A stretch of DNA of 64,000 nucleotides from Chryseobacterium sp. Leaf404 (GCF_001424145.1 NZ_LMQM01000016.1:54076-118075); one strand, 5' to 3'. Numbered from the stretch's first letter, positions 7,325 to 16,821 are shown. Notes: generated from the letters alone by a model not told the origin. Numbers and translations are program-made.

Positions 7325-9253
7325 TTACTCAACATCCTGCAACAATTCCAACGCCTTCATCATATCAATTCCTTTTCCTAAAACAGGTTTAAACAAATCA
7401 CCTTTTGCCTTAATTCTTTCCAAAGCATTTTCAATATTAAAGTCTGTTGGTTTCAAACCTTTCTTGAGTTCATCCCATTCCAGTGGCATTGAAACGGCTG
7501 CGCCTTCTTTCGGTCTTAGGCTGTAGACGCTGGCTAGAGTTTGTCCCTGTCGGTTTTGAAGGTAGTCAAGATAGATTTTTTTGTCGTCTCTTTTTTGCAG
7601 ACTGCGTTCCAGTGTTGTAATTTTTGGAAGTTTTTCATGAACCTGCTGCATCAGGATCAGTGCAAAATCCTTCACCTGATCGTAATCGTAACCGCCACCC
7701 ATCGGAATGTAGATGTGAATTCCCGTGCTTCCGGAAGTTTTGCAGTAGCCTTTTATTTTAATTAAATCTAAAATTTCTTTCACCTGCTGTGCTGTTTCGA
7801 TTACATGGTCAAAAGTATTTTTCTTTGAAGGATCGAGGTCTAAAACCAAATAATCAGGATGATCCAGATCGGGAAGTGATGAGTTCCACGGATTGAAATC
7901 GATGCAGCCTAAATTGTTCAGATATGCCAATGTTGCTTTGTCGTTACAGATGGCGTAATCGATGTATTTGTTGGTAGATTCAGAATGTACTTTGGTCGTT
8001 TTGATCCAGTCCGGAAAAGAATCTCCCGCGTCTTTCTGGTAAAATCCGGAATGATCGATTCCACTCGGAAAACGATTAAGAGAAAGCGGTCGGTTTTTGA
8101 GATGGGGTAAAATGTATTCGGCCACCGACTGATAATATTCTACCACATCGCCTTTGCTTATTTTATCTTTCGGAAAATAAATTTTATCCTGATTGGTCAG
8201 TTTTATTTTATGTCGGTTCAATGTAATTTCGCTGTCTTTTTCGTTTTCATCTTCTGCCTTTTCGGATGATTTTTTATTCGTCATAGTTATGGATTTTGAA
8301 GTTTTCTGAGCCGCTTTTTTGACTGAATTACTGATTTCCTTCGCTTCCTTATCTTCACGAAGTGCCACAAAAACAGGGTGTCGGAACATTCCGTCTTTGG
8401 TGATTTCCGAAAATTTTATTTCGCAGACCAATTCGGGTTTTGTCCATGTTACGGGCATATTTGTTTTGGGAATCGTTTCAAAAGGTGAAGTTTTTACTAC
8501 TAATTTTTTCAACCGCGCATGAAGAGAATTCAACAATTCATTATTAAAGCCCGTTCCCGTATGTCCGGAATAGGTTAGTTTTCCGTTTATATATTTTCCT
8601 AAAATCAAAGCACCAAAGCCTTGTCTTGAACCTTTTGGTTCTGTGAAACCGCAGATAATCGCTTCTTCGGTGTTGGTGAATTTTATTTTGAGCCAGTCTG
8701 TGCTTCGGGAATTTTCAGTGTAAACGCTGTCGGCTTTTTTGGCAATCATTCCTTCAAGCTCCATTTTTTTCATTTCATTAAAAAACTCAATTCCTTTTTC
8801 AGGAACGTGATCGCAGAATTTAATCAGATCCGTTTCAATTAAAGCGTCTTTCAGAAGCTCTTTTCGTTGAATTAAAGGAAGTTCTTCGGTAGAATGACCG
8901 TTCAGCCACAAAACATCAAAAACCTGATAGGTTAAAGCCAAATCCGGATTATCGCCAATCTGCTGTAAAAGCTGAAAACTTGGTTTGCCGTTTTCGTCAT
9001 ACGCAACAATTTCGCCATCCAAAATCATCTTATGCTTTTGCTGACTAAAATCTTCGGTAATAGAATTAAATTTAGATGAAAAAGAAATTCCGTTTCGGGA
9101 ATAAAACAGAGGTTCTTTCTTGCTGAGATCCGCTACAGCGCGATAACCGTCCCATTTGATTTCGAAAATCCAATCCTCATTGTCAAATGCGTTATCAGAA
9201 GATTTTGCAAGCATCGGTTTGATGAATTTTTCTAATTTTTTCTCATCCACCAA
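7325..9253 (-). CDS. ligD: DNA ligase D, ligase and polymerase domains (3' part of split gene)
   Basis: A 642-residue open frame. The ATP-dependent ligase domain comes first: adenylation-site Lys33 in KWDG, then a nucleotidyltransferase core and an OB-fold region to about residue 310. A Lys/Ser/Glu-rich linker (about 315-350) follows, then an archaeo-eukaryotic primase-type polymerase domain with the catalytic DLDP motif near residue 486. It seals and fills breaks in non-homologous end joining with Ku. The only start in frame is TTG at 9253, inside what reads as an interdomain linker. The frame is open upstream to the end of the phosphoesterase gene, so this is best read as the rest of a single LigD separated by a frameshift (see findings). 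Confidence 0.85.
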   Translation of the reverse strand: MVDEKKLEKFIKPMLAKSSDNAFDNEDWIFEIKWDGYRAVADLSKKEPLFYSRNGISFSSKFNSITEDFSQQKHKMILDGEIVAYDENGKPSFQLLQQIGDNPDLALTYQVFDVLWLNGHSTEELPLIQRKELLKDALIETDLIKFCDHVPEKGIEFFNEMKKMELEGMIAKKADSVYTENSRSTDWLKIKFTNTEEAIICGFTEPKGSRQGFGALILGKYINGKLTYSGHTGTGFNNELLNSLHARLKKLVVKTSPFETIPKTNMPVTWTKPELVCEIKFSEITKDGMFRHPVFVALREDKEAKEISNSVKKAAQKTSKSITMTNKKSSEKAEDENEKDSEITLNRHKIKLTNQDKIYFPKDKISKGDVVEYYQSVAEYILPHLKNRPLSLNRFPSGIDHSGFYQKDAGDSFPDWIKTTKVHSESTNKYIDYAICNDKATLAYLNNLGCIDFNPWNSSLPDLDHPDYLVLDLDPSKKNTFDHVIETAQQVKEILDLIKIKGYCKTSGSTGIHIYIPMGGGYDYDQVKDFALILMQQVHEKLPKITTLERSLQKRDDKKIYLDYLQNRQGQTLASVYSLRPKEGAAVSMPLEWDELKKGLKPTDFNIENALERIKAKGDLFKPVLGKGIDMMKALELLQDVE

Positions 9254-9291
9254 AGAGTTGAAACGCTGAAATTTAGGTTTTGTTTCAGACG

Positions 9292-9894
9292 TTATGACTT
9301 CTTTTTGCTGCTTTTTAGGCTTTTTTTTTCCTCGATGAATTTTGAAACTAACGATTTAGGTGAAACGTTTTCTTCAGCATCATATTCATCTTCTGCAAAT
9401 TTGTCTTTATGTTTAATTAAAAGCCAAGAATTGTTTTCTGCATTTTTCATTTTAACCAAAGCAAATTCGCCTTTCAGTTTTTTACCGTGAAGAATAAATT
9501 TTAACGAACCGCTTTTTAATTCCTTCAGCAGTTCTTTTTCGTCTGAAAGTTTGCTGGTATCGTCCAATGGTTCGTAGGTTCCGCTGTCCCAGATTTCAAC
9601 CTGTCCGGCACCATAATTTCCTTCAGGAATGTTGCCTTCAAAATCTTTGTAGTCATACGGATGATCTTCCACCATCATCGCCAAACGTTTGTCTTCAGGA
9701 TTCAGTGATGGTCCTTTCGGAACTGCCCAGCTTTTCAGAACACCTTCCATTTCAAGACGGAAATCGTAATGCAGACGAGATGCGGCGTGCCTTTGAATCA
9801 CAAAAACAAGTTTGTCATCACTCTTTTTTGTCTTTCCTTTCGGTTCGGATGTTTTATCGAATTTCCGTTTGTCGTTGTAATCTTTCAGAGCCAT
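9292..9894 (-). CDS. ligD: LigD 3'-phosphoesterase domain (5' part of split ligD)
   Basis: A 200-residue frame equal to the N-terminal phosphoesterase domain of LigD. The RHAASRLHYDFRLE motif supplies His/Asp active-site residues, followed by WAVPKGPS, EDHPYDY, GNYGAGQVEIWD and WLLIKH. It trims 3'-phosphates or ribonucleotides at breaks. After a Lys/Ser tail the frame ends (9292-9294) shortly after a run of nine A in the sense strand (9331-9323). Reading on with one extra base gives KKKPKKQQKE and then the ligase domain without a stop. The ATG at 9894 is 2 bases after the Ku stop, so ku and ligD form an operon. Confidence 0.82.
   Translation of the reverse strand: MALKDYNDKRKFDKTSEPKGKTKKSDDKLVFVIQRHAASRLHYDFRLEMEGVLKSWAVPKGPSLNPEDKRLAMMVEDHPYDYKDFEGNIPEGNYGAGQVEIWDSGTYEPLDDTSKLSDEKELLKELKSGSLKFILHGKKLKGEFALVKMKNAENNSWLLIKHKDKFAEDEYDAEENVSPKSLVSKFIEEKKSLKSSKKKS
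9323..9331 (-). other. A9 homopolymer at the ligD frame junction
   Basis: Nine consecutive A in the coding strand sit where the phosphoesterase frame and the ligase frame can be joined. A10 or A7 would restore one continuous LigD. This could be polymerase slippage, a real mutation or a sequencing error. Confidence 0.7.
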
Positions 9895-9896
9895 GA

Positions 9897-10682
9897 TCAG
9901 GAAGCGTTTTTAGATTTTGGAGTTTGTAAACTGGCTTTTAGCTGCGCCATTAAATCAATTACTTTACCCTGTTTTGCAGGTTCAGATTTTTTTACTTTAA
10001 CAGATTTTCCTTTCGCTTTTTTCTTAATGATTTTAAGCAATTCTTCAGAGTAAGTATTTTTATAAAAAGTGGGATCAAAAGGTTCGGAAAGTTGCTCGAT
10101 CAGATTCTTAGCCATCTTCAGTTCGGCTGGTTTCGGTGCTTTCTTGGCGGGAATTTTCAGCTGTTTGTAATCCCTGATTTCCTGATCGAATCTCAAACGG
10201 TTTAAAACCAAAACATCATCATTGTAAGGACGAATCATCCCAATCGCTTCAGTATCACGCAACACAAAAGTTCCGATACCAACCATTTTAGTCTGCTGCA
10301 AAGCTTTGATTAAAAGTCTGTAAGCATTTTCGCCATTCTTTTGAGGTTCGAGAAAGTAAGGAGTTTCAAAGTAAACAGAATCAACCTCTGCCTCTTTAAC
10401 GAAATGTTCAATGCTCAGAATTTTTGTTTTTTCCGGACTTGCGGCTTCGTAATCTTCATCTTCCAGAACAACGTATTTATCGTCGATCAGAAAACCTTTT
10501 ACAATGTTTGCCCACTTGACTTCCTTGCCCGTTTTTTCGTTAACTCTTTTAAATTTAATATTAGAAAAATCAGATTTGTCCAGCATATCTAGATCCAGTT
10601 TGCTGGTTTCTGTAGCAGAATAAATCTTCACAGGAATATTGACTAAGCCAAAACCAATGGCACCGTTCCAAATTGCTTTCAT
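9897..10682 (-). CDS. ku: Ku protein (non-homologous end joining)
   Basis: A bacterial Ku of 261 residues from the ATG at 10682, where the conserved MKAIWNGAIGFGLVNIPV start fits; a longer frame runs nine codons upstream. The Ku core beta-barrel spans about residues 5-185 (IRPYNDDVLVLNRLRF within). The C-terminal tail is Lys-rich and binds DNA and LigD. Ku forms a homodimeric ring on broken ends and recruits LigD. Its stop is 2 bases before the LigD phosphoesterase ATG, so the two are co-transcribed. Confidence 0.94.
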   Translation of the reverse strand: MKAIWNGAIGFGLVNIPVKIYSATETSKLDLDMLDKSDFSNIKFKRVNEKTGKEVKWANIVKGFLIDDKYVVLEDEDYEAASPEKTKILSIEHFVKEAEVDSVYFETPYFLEPQKNGENAYRLLIKALQQTKMVGIGTFVLRDTEAIGMIRPYNDDVLVLNRLRFDQEIRDYKQLKIPAKKAPKPAELKMAKNLIEQLSEPFDPTFYKNTYSEELLKIIKKKAKGKSVKVKKSEPAKQGKVIDLMAQLKASLQTPKSKNAS

Positions 10683-10845
10683 TGTCTTTCTTTTCAGTAA
10701 AACTTGCAATGATTATGCCGTTGAAATTTTGATTATTTGTCTGAATGCAGTGGTGAATGTGATGTGGGTGAAGCTTCGTTAGACTAATTTCGCTCTTAAA
10801 ATTTTGTTTAAGAAACCACATTATAATCATTCGTCTAAATCATTT

Positions 10846-13038
10846 TCAAGACAGATTAGTTTTTTCTTTTAATTTTTGATAAGCAATTGCAACATGAATT
10901 TCAAAGTAAGAAAAATCATCGCCTAATTGTTCTTTAATCGCTTTCAATGACAGAATCGACTGTGACCTGGCAATCTCAATAATGGGTTCAATTTTATTGA
11001 CGTCCATCAATTCGCTTGGTTTTATCGCTCCCGATTCTACGTATTTTGCTAAATGATTTTGGATAGTATTACGAGACAAACTTCTCATTTTCGCAATTTC
11101 TTCAACACTGTGATTTTGTTTATACAGTTCAAAAGTGGTGGCGAAAGTTCCTGATGTACTTTTAGCTGCTTTCTTTGGCTCACGTGCTTTCTTAGGTCTT
11201 TTCTCGGAGATTTTACTGCTCAAATTATTCTTAATACAAAACTCAATGATTGTCGGAAGAAATATTTCTCCATATTTCTCAATTTTAAAAGTTCCGAAAC
11301 CACTGATCTGATTTAGTTCTTCTTTTGAATTGGGCAGATAAGATGATAATTCCAGCAAAGTCGCATCAGAAAAAATAACGTAAGGCGGAACATTTTCGCG
11401 CTCAGCAATTTCCCTTCTTAAAGTTTTCAGTTCGGCAAAAAGTTCTTCATTTGCATCGATGTCGGGAGCGGAATAATCCGTTTCTATTTCTGCAACGGTA
11501 ACAGCTTTTGCTCTTTCTTTTACTTTTTGGAAGATTACTTTTTTATCTTTAAATAAAACTGATTTGCTTTCGTCATTCAGTTTTAAAACAGAAAATTCCT
11601 CATTTGATTCAGTTAAAAAACCTTTGATCAGTAATTGAGTTATTAAGTTTTGCCAGTAATTCTTATCCTGATTATTTCCTACGCCATAAGTTGGTAGACC
11701 GCGCATGAAATCTGTGATTTTCGCACTCTGGGAACCCCGCAGAAAGTCAATAATCATTGTTTTTCCGTAACTTTCTTTCAATCTATAGACTGCGCTCAAT
11801 AACTTCTGAGCATCTACTGTTGCATCAAAAGTTTCAAAATCACTGAGGCAATAATCGCATGAATTGCAGTTTCCATTGTGCTTTTCGCCAAAATATTCCA
11901 TCAGATACTGTCGTCTGCATTTTTGCATTTCGGCAAAATCGGACATCTGTTTCAGCTTTCGCAGCATCAGTTCAGATTGCTCTTTATTGCCTTCCACCAT
12001 TGCAAATCGTTTCAGTTTCATCACATCCGCATTCGAATAAAACAAAATCGCTTCACTTGGCAAGCCATCTCTTCCTGCTCTCCCAGTTTCCTGATAGTAA
12101 CTTTCTATATTTTTGGGCAAATCTGCGTGCATCACAAAACGGACATTGCTCTTGTCGATTCCCATCCCAAAAGCAATTGTAGCCACCATTACGCGGGTTT
12201 TATCCTTCAAAAAATCTTCCTGAACTTTTGCTCTTTCCACTGACGAAAGTCCGGCATGGTAAAATGCCGAGTTGATGCCGTTTTCTCTCAGATTATTTGA
12301 CATTTCTTCAGTTCCTTTTCTCCATAAACAGTAGATAATTCCCGAGTCGTCCGGATGCTCATTAAGGTACTGAATGATATTTTGGAGCACAGATTTCTTC
12401 GGCTGGACAAAATATTTGATATTGGCTCGGTCAAAGGAAGAAATCAAAACCAGAGGATCGTGAAGATTGAGTTGTTTAATGATATCTCTCCTTGTAATTT
12501 CGTCTGCACTTGCCGTCAAAGCGATGATTGGAATTTTTGGAAACTGTTTTTTCAAACCATTTAAAAATAAATAATCCGGACGGAAATCATGACCCCAATG
12601 TGAAACGCAATGCGCTTCATCTACTGCGAACAGGGAAATGTTGACATCATTCAACAATTTTAAAAACGCACCATTATCTGCACTCAGTTTTTCAGGTGCG
12701 ACATATAAAAGCTTGAGCTGGCCGTTTTTTAATTGATTTATAGTTTCATTTTGCTCAAAAGAAGACATGGAAGAATTGATGTACGCAGCAGAAATTCCGT
12801 TCACACGCAACGCATCAACTTGGTCCTTCATCAACGCAATCAACGGAGAAATCACAATGGCAGTTCCTTCCAAAACCAAAGCCGGAACCTGATAGCAAAG
12901 TGATTTTCCACCGCCGGTTGGCATTAAAACAAAGGTGTCTTTTTTCGAAATTACATATTCAACTGCGTTGGACTGTTCGAGGCGGAAGTTTTCGTAGCCG
13001 AAATATTGCTTTAAGATTTGGAGAGGAGATTTCATCAT
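10846..13038 (-). CDS. recQ: ATP-dependent DNA helicase RecQ
   Basis: A 730-residue RecQ. Helicase lobe 1 has Walker A TGGGKS near residue 42 and the DEAH box in VDEAHCVSHWGHDFRPDY near 138. Lobe 2 includes QETGRAGRDGLPS. A zinc-binding RQC region has Cys residues in CRRQYLMEYFGE and CNSCDYC. An HRDC domain lies around 530-600 (YVIFSDATLLELSSYLP). The C-terminal HTH-like domain contains SRNTIQNHL. It unwinds 3'-5' in recombination and fork repair. It starts at tandem ATGs (13038 and 13035). It lies upstream of ku with 163 bases between; I saw no clear promoter for ku, so co-transcription is possible. Confidence 0.94.
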   Translation of the reverse strand: MMKSPLQILKQYFGYENFRLEQSNAVEYVISKKDTFVLMPTGGGKSLCYQVPALVLEGTAIVISPLIALMKDQVDALRVNGISAAYINSSMSSFEQNETINQLKNGQLKLLYVAPEKLSADNGAFLKLLNDVNISLFAVDEAHCVSHWGHDFRPDYLFLNGLKKQFPKIPIIALTASADEITRRDIIKQLNLHDPLVLISSFDRANIKYFVQPKKSVLQNIIQYLNEHPDDSGIIYCLWRKGTEEMSNNLRENGINSAFYHAGLSSVERAKVQEDFLKDKTRVMVATIAFGMGIDKSNVRFVMHADLPKNIESYYQETGRAGRDGLPSEAILFYSNADVMKLKRFAMVEGNKEQSELMLRKLKQMSDFAEMQKCRRQYLMEYFGEKHNGNCNSCDYCLSDFETFDATVDAQKLLSAVYRLKESYGKTMIIDFLRGSQSAKITDFMRGLPTYGVGNNQDKNYWQNLITQLLIKGFLTESNEEFSVLKLNDESKSVLFKDKKVIFQKVKERAKAVTVAEIETDYSAPDIDANEELFAELKTLRREIAERENVPPYVIFSDATLLELSSYLPNSKEELNQISGFGTFKIEKYGEIFLPTIIEFCIKNNLSSKISEKRPKKAREPKKAAKSTSGTFATTFELYKQNHSVEEIAKMRSLSRNTIQNHLAKYVESGAIKPSELMDVNKIEPIIEIARSQSILSLKAIKEQLGDDFSYFEIHVAIAYQKLKEKTNLS

Positions 13039-13154
13039 TTAAAATTTTGTGTTTGAGTAAAAGTAAAAATTTTCCACTATATTTTTTAGTAAAAATTAAA
13101 ATTTTAAATGTGAATTAAAAAAGTGAATTACATTTTGACTTTGGTTACGTAAAT

Positions 13155-14213
13155 CTAATAATACACTATCTTTCTGAAATACTTTTCGGTCTGCCACACC
13201 GTTTTCAGAGGGCTTCCGTTTTCGCTTGCATTCACTAGATAAGAATAATCTAAGCTGATCCAGTTTTTGTTTTTATCGTAGGAATATTGTTCTTCGTAGC
13301 GGAGAACGTCTTTGAAATAGGCTTTTTTGGATATCAGGTTTTTATTGATATCGTATTCGAAAATTGTTGTTCTGGCAACTTCGTCGTTTTCAATATTCTG
13401 TAGTTCTGTAATTTGTTTTCCTCCTTTACTGTATGAAATTTCCTTTAGAACAAGCTTTTTGTTTTTCCCATTTTTTATAGCGTAAGTCAGTGTTTTTATA
13501 CTGTCTTTTGTATTGCTGTATACAAATGATTTTTCTGATATTCCGCATTTTGACACCTCTTTTTCAGCTGTTTTTTTATCCGATGTATTGTAGCTGTAAT
13601 TTGTTTTTTCCTCAGCTTCATCTCTGGATTTACTGATTTTCTCAGTAATTAGTTTATTATTGGAATATTTATATCGATCGTAGCCACTCAATTCATTTTC
13701 GCTATTGTATTTTTCGTTCGAAAGCAGTTTGGATGCGGTATTGTAGGTCAGTTTGTTCATAGAAGTGAGATAGCCTTCGGTATCATAGAATTTTTCGGTG
13801 ACCACATTACCTTTGCTGTCAGTGGTTTTAAAGACTTTCTTTCTTACACTATGGTCGTTGGTTCCATATCCATGGTAAGGATATTTCTCATTTTCTTTAA
13901 TTGAAAATCTGGAAAAATAACTGTCAAAATGGTCACCACAGGATTCGCAGATGGTGGAAATAATTTTATTCGGAAGATATTCATTTCTTATTTCTTTTCT
14001 GAGAAAGTGTTCACTGTATTCTTTTTCGGATACCAGTCTGCCTTTCGTATCAAAAGTTTGCAGAAGCATAGGCCGTTCAGTGTTTCGATATGAGATTTGC
14101 ATTAAATCTGTAGATTTTACGTTCCCGTTTGGCTTTTCCTTTGGAATTTCATAAAACTGAGCAGCACTTAAAAACCCGGATAGAAGGAAAAGGTAGTTTA
14201 GTTTTTTTATCAT
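13155..14213 (-). CDS. Secreted protein with YD-like repeats, function unknown
   Basis: 352 residues with a signal peptide (MIKKLNYLFLLSGFLSAAQ, cleavage near residue 19). The rest is a series of short beta-type units of the form D-x-x-G-x-L-x-x-x-x-x-Y, for example FDTKGRLVSEKEY, YDTEGYLTSMNKLTY and YDINKNLISKKAYF. These resemble RHS/YD repeats of many secreted Bacteroidota proteins. There is no T9SS sorting signal at the C-terminus, so it is probably periplasmic or loosely surface attached. Two Cys in ICESCGD could pair. No function is proposed. Confidence 0.65.
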   Translation of the reverse strand: MIKKLNYLFLLSGFLSAAQFYEIPKEKPNGNVKSTDLMQISYRNTERPMLLQTFDTKGRLVSEKEYSEHFLRKEIRNEYLPNKIISTICESCGDHFDSYFSRFSIKENEKYPYHGYGTNDHSVRKKVFKTTDSKGNVVTEKFYDTEGYLTSMNKLTYNTASKLLSNEKYNSENELSGYDRYKYSNNKLITEKISKSRDEAEEKTNYSYNTSDKKTAEKEVSKCGISEKSFVYSNTKDSIKTLTYAIKNGKNKKLVLKEISYSKGGKQITELQNIENDEVARTTIFEYDINKNLISKKAYFKDVLRYEEQYSYDKNKNWISLDYSYLVNASENGSPLKTVWQTEKYFRKIVYY

Positions 14214-14227
14214 TGAATAAATAATTT

Positions 14228-14284
14228 AAAAAAGTGAAGAATAATCTCCGCTTCTAATGTATGATTTTAAATTTAATTCTAAGT
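14228..14284. repeat. Decayed copy of the aspS 3' end and its terminator
   Basis: These 57 bases match 14886-14942 at 49 positions, at a constant offset of 658 bases. The match covers the last codons of aspS and its terminator hairpin. Translated in the aspS frame the copy reads LELNLKSY where aspS reads LQLNLKA-stop. It is a scar of duplication or recombination. Confidence 0.8.
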
Positions 14285-14345
14285 TTTGCCTGACTTGCTT
14301 TCTTGGTTTCCTAAATATAAAATTTAATGGCTTTACGTAAATATA

Positions 14346-14882
14346 TTATTGTTGTGCAGATGCAGAATCTATTACAAGTTGATTGAATTTATCCGTTATG
14401 ATTTCGCCAATTGTTGTCTCTGTTTTGAATGCTTTTGAAATGATAATATATTTGTCTTTGTCATAGCAATGTTTAATGATTTCGATAGGAATGTTTTTGT
14501 TGTTTTCTAAATTAATTAAGCCTGAAAATTTCTCACAACGGTATCTCCCTGAATCATGTTCAAAACTTTTGAATAATCCCTTTATATCATATTGAGTAAA
14601 GTAAATACCATTAATTTCAACATAATTTATCTTATTTTCATCTAAAGAATCTTTGAAATCTTTTTTTATAAGTTGGGTTTTTAGTCCGGAAATCATTAAA
14701 CAAACTAGAATGAGAGTTCCACCCAAAATATTTTTTGTATTAATTTTATCCATCTCAGTTTCTTTTATCGATGGATGATATTCATACATATTCTTTTTCA
14801 GAAAAGCTGTAAGTAAAATTATGACACCAATAAAACCAAAAATGAATTGTAAAGCCGTAAGAATAGAAATAAATGTTTTCAT
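14346..14882 (-). CDS. Small membrane protein, function unknown
   Basis: 178 residues with hydrophobic helices at about 6-28 and 52-70, then a soluble C-terminal domain containing several Cys (YRCEKF, KHCYDKD). I do not recognise the family. It lies between two imperfect copies of the aspS 3' end (14228-14284 and 14886-14942), which suggests that it arrived by insertion or recombination downstream of aspS. Its start codon is inside the upstream copy's flank, only 34 bases beyond the aspS stop on the same strand. Confidence 0.55.
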   Translation of the reverse strand: MKTFISILTALQFIFGFIGVIILLTAFLKKNMYEYHPSIKETEMDKINTKNILGGTLILVCLMISGLKTQLIKKDFKDSLDENKINYVEINGIYFTQYDIKGLFKSFEHDSGRYRCEKFSGLINLENNKNIPIEIIKHCYDKDKYIIISKAFKTETTIGEIITDKFNQLVIDSASAQQ

Positions 14883-14885
14883 AAC

Positions 14886-14942
14886 AAAAAAGCGGAGAAA
14901 AATCTCCGCTTCTAATTTATGCTTTTAAATTCAATTGTAATT
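14886..14942. repeat. aspS-end copy of the direct repeat
   Basis: This is the intact partner of the 57-base repeat. It spans the last codons and stop of aspS and the hairpin at 14890-14911. Confidence 0.8.
14890..14911 (-). terminator. aspS terminator
   Basis: A perfect 9-bp stem (AAGCGGAGA/TCTCCGCTT) is followed on the minus strand by a T run, just after the aspS stop. It lies directly before the 178-residue ORF, so that ORF should need its own promoter or read-through. Confidence 0.85.
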
Positions 14943-16671
14943 CCAATTCATCGAGCTGTTCATCAGCAATTGCTGCCGGCGCATCAATCATTACATCCCG
15001 TCCGGAATTATTTTTAGGGAAAGCGATGTAATCTCTGATGACTTCATTTCCATCCAAAATCGCAACCAATCTGTCAAATCCGAAAGCCAAACCACCGTGA
15101 GGCGGAGCGCCAAATTTGAAGGCGTTCATCAAAAATCCGAATTGCGCTTCTGCTTCTTCTTTTGAGAATCCTAACAGGTCAAACATTCTGGATTGTAAAT
15201 CTTTATCAAAAATCCTGATAGAACCTCCACCAATTTCGTTTCCGTTCAAAACCAAATCATAAGCATTGGCTCTGGTTTTTCCCGGGTCGGTTTCCAAAAG
15301 GTGGAAATCTGCTGTTTTTGGAGACGTGAAAGGGTGGTGCATTGCGTGGTACCTTCCGGATTCTTCATCAAATTCCAATAACGGGAAATCGACTACCCAA
15401 AGTGGGGCGAATTCGTTTCCTTTTCTTAATCCAAGACGGTTTCCGAGTTCCATTCTCAATGCGGAAAGTTGCGTTCTTACCTTGTCGGCATTTCCGCTCA
15501 TTACGAACATTAAATCTCCTGCTTTTGCTCCGAATTTTTCTGTGATTTTCTTTAAGTCTTCCTCGTTATAAAATTTATTTACAGAAGAAGTTACAACGCC
15601 ATCATTTTGGAATTTAATCCAAATCAATCCTGTTGCTCCAATTTGAGGGCGTTTTACCCAATCTACCAACTCGTCGATTTGTTTTCTGGTGTACTCTGCG
15701 CAACCTTCAACATTGATTCCGACAACCAATTCAGCTTCGTCAAATATTTTGAAATCTTTTCCTTTTACTAATTCATTCAACTCAACGAATTCCATTCCGA
15801 AACGGATGTCGGGTTTGTCGTTTCCATATTTCTGCATCGCATCGGCGAAAGTCATTCTTGGGAAATCTCCGTATTCGTTTCCGGTTATGTCTTTCAAAAG
15901 AACTTTTGTCATTCCTTCGAAAACATTCATAATATCTTCCTGCTCTACAAACGCCATTTCGCAATCGATTTGTGTAAATTCCGGCTGTCTGTCGGCTCTC
16001 AAATCTTCATCACGGAAACATTTCACGATTTGGAAATATCTGTCCATTCCACCGACCATCAACAATTGTTTGAAAGTCTGTGGTGATTGCGGAAGTGCAT
16101 AAAACTGCCCGGGATTCATTCTGCTTGGAACCACGAAATCCCTTGCACCTTCCGGTGTAGATTTAATTAAAACGGGCGTTTCAACTTCGATAAAACCTTC
16201 GTCTGAAAGATAATTTCTCACTTTCTGCGCCATTTTGTGACGGAAAATCAATTTATCTCTTACGGGAGCTCTTCTGATGTCGAGATAACGGTATTTCATT
16301 CTCAACTCTTCACCACCGTCTGTTTCATCTTCAATTGTGAAAGGCGGAAGTTGGGATTCATTCAGAACAGATAGTTTTTCAACTAAAATTTCAATTTCTC
16401 CTGTAGGAATATTTGGGTTTTTGCTGACTCTTTCAATCACTTTTCCTGAAACCTGAATCACAAATTCACGTCCCAGTTTTTTCGCATTTTCCATCAGTTC
16501 TGCTGTCGAACGGTCCTGATCGAAAACCAGCTGCGTAATTCCGTAACGGTCACGAAGATCTATCCAAATCATAAATCCTTTATCACGAATGGTCTGTACC
16601 CATCCTGAAAGTGTAACTTCTTCATTAAGATTTTTCAGAGACAATTCTCCGTTTGTGTGCGATCGAAACAT
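14917..16671 (-). CDS. aspS: Aspartyl-tRNA synthetase
   Basis: A 584-residue class II synthetase of bacterial type. An N-terminal OB-fold anticodon-binding domain (about 1-105, [22 protein letters not shown]) precedes the catalytic core with motif 2 ([18 protein letters not shown]) and motif 3 ([16 protein letters not shown]). The bacterial GAD insertion domain lies between about 285 and 420. It charges tRNA-Asp. Whether it also charges tRNA-Asn depends on gatCAB and asnS, which are not in the window. The roughly 85-base leader carries a -7 box and AAGGTTTA-type repeats. Confidence 0.96.
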   Translation of the reverse strand: MFRSHTNGELSLKNLNEEVTLSGWVQTIRDKGFMIWIDLRDRYGITQLVFDQDRSTAELMENAKKLGREFVIQVSGKVIERVSKNPNIPTGEIEILVEKLSVLNESQLPPFTIEDETDGGEELRMKYRYLDIRRAPVRDKLIFRHKMAQKVRNYLSDEGFIEVETPVLIKSTPEGARDFVVPSRMNPGQFYALPQSPQTFKQLLMVGGMDRYFQIVKCFRDEDLRADRQPEFTQIDCEMAFVEQEDIMNVFEGMTKVLLKDITGNEYGDFPRMTFADAMQKYGNDKPDIRFGMEFVELNELVKGKDFKIFDEAELVVGINVEGCAEYTRKQIDELVDWVKRPQIGATGLIWIKFQNDGVVTSSVNKFYNEEDLKKITEKFGAKAGDLMFVMSGNADKVRTQLSALRMELGNRLGLRKGNEFAPLWVVDFPLLEFDEESGRYHAMHHPFTSPKTADFHLLETDPGKTRANAYDLVLNGNEIGGGSIRIFDKDLQSRMFDLLGFSKEEAEAQFGFLMNAFKFGAPPHGGLAFGFDRLVAILDGNEVIRDYIAFPKNNSGRDVMIDAPAAIADEQLDELELQLNLKA

Positions 16672-16679
16672 TATTATTT

Positions 16680-16757
16680 AAGGTTTAAAGTTTATGGTTC
16701 AAGGTTTAATGTTTCAGTATATCAACTTTGAATGACTGAACTTTGAACTTTGAATTT
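16680..16757. repeat. Short AAGGTTTA/CTTTGAA repeats in aspS leader
   Basis: AAGGTTTA occurs at 16680 and 16701. On the same strand CTTTGAA occurs three times in 16726-16754, and its complement TTCAAAG resembles the first motif. The segment lies between the aspS promoter and its ATG. Confidence 0.5.
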
Positions 16758-16764
16758 TCGAGTG

Positions 16765-16772
16765 CAAAGATA
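16765..16772 (-). promoter_or_regulatory. -7 box of aspS
   Basis: TATCTTTG on the minus strand matches TAnnTTTG exactly, about 94 bases upstream of the aspS ATG. No convincing -33 element was seen. Confidence 0.5.
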
Positions 16773-16801
16773 AGATTTTTGAGTGCTTTTTTAAATAAAA
16801 A

Positions 16802-16821
16802 AAACTCCCGGAAGGAAGTTT
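16802..16821 (-). terminator. Terminator after second ankyrin gene
   Basis: A hairpin AAACTCCC/GGAAGTTT (one mismatch, GGAA loop) followed on the minus strand by a T-rich stretch, downstream of the ankyrin stop at 16845. Confidence 0.65.

Noticed and set aside
10570..10830. An 86-codon minus-strand frame before ku
   Set aside because: It overlaps the ku start in another frame and its peptide looks random.
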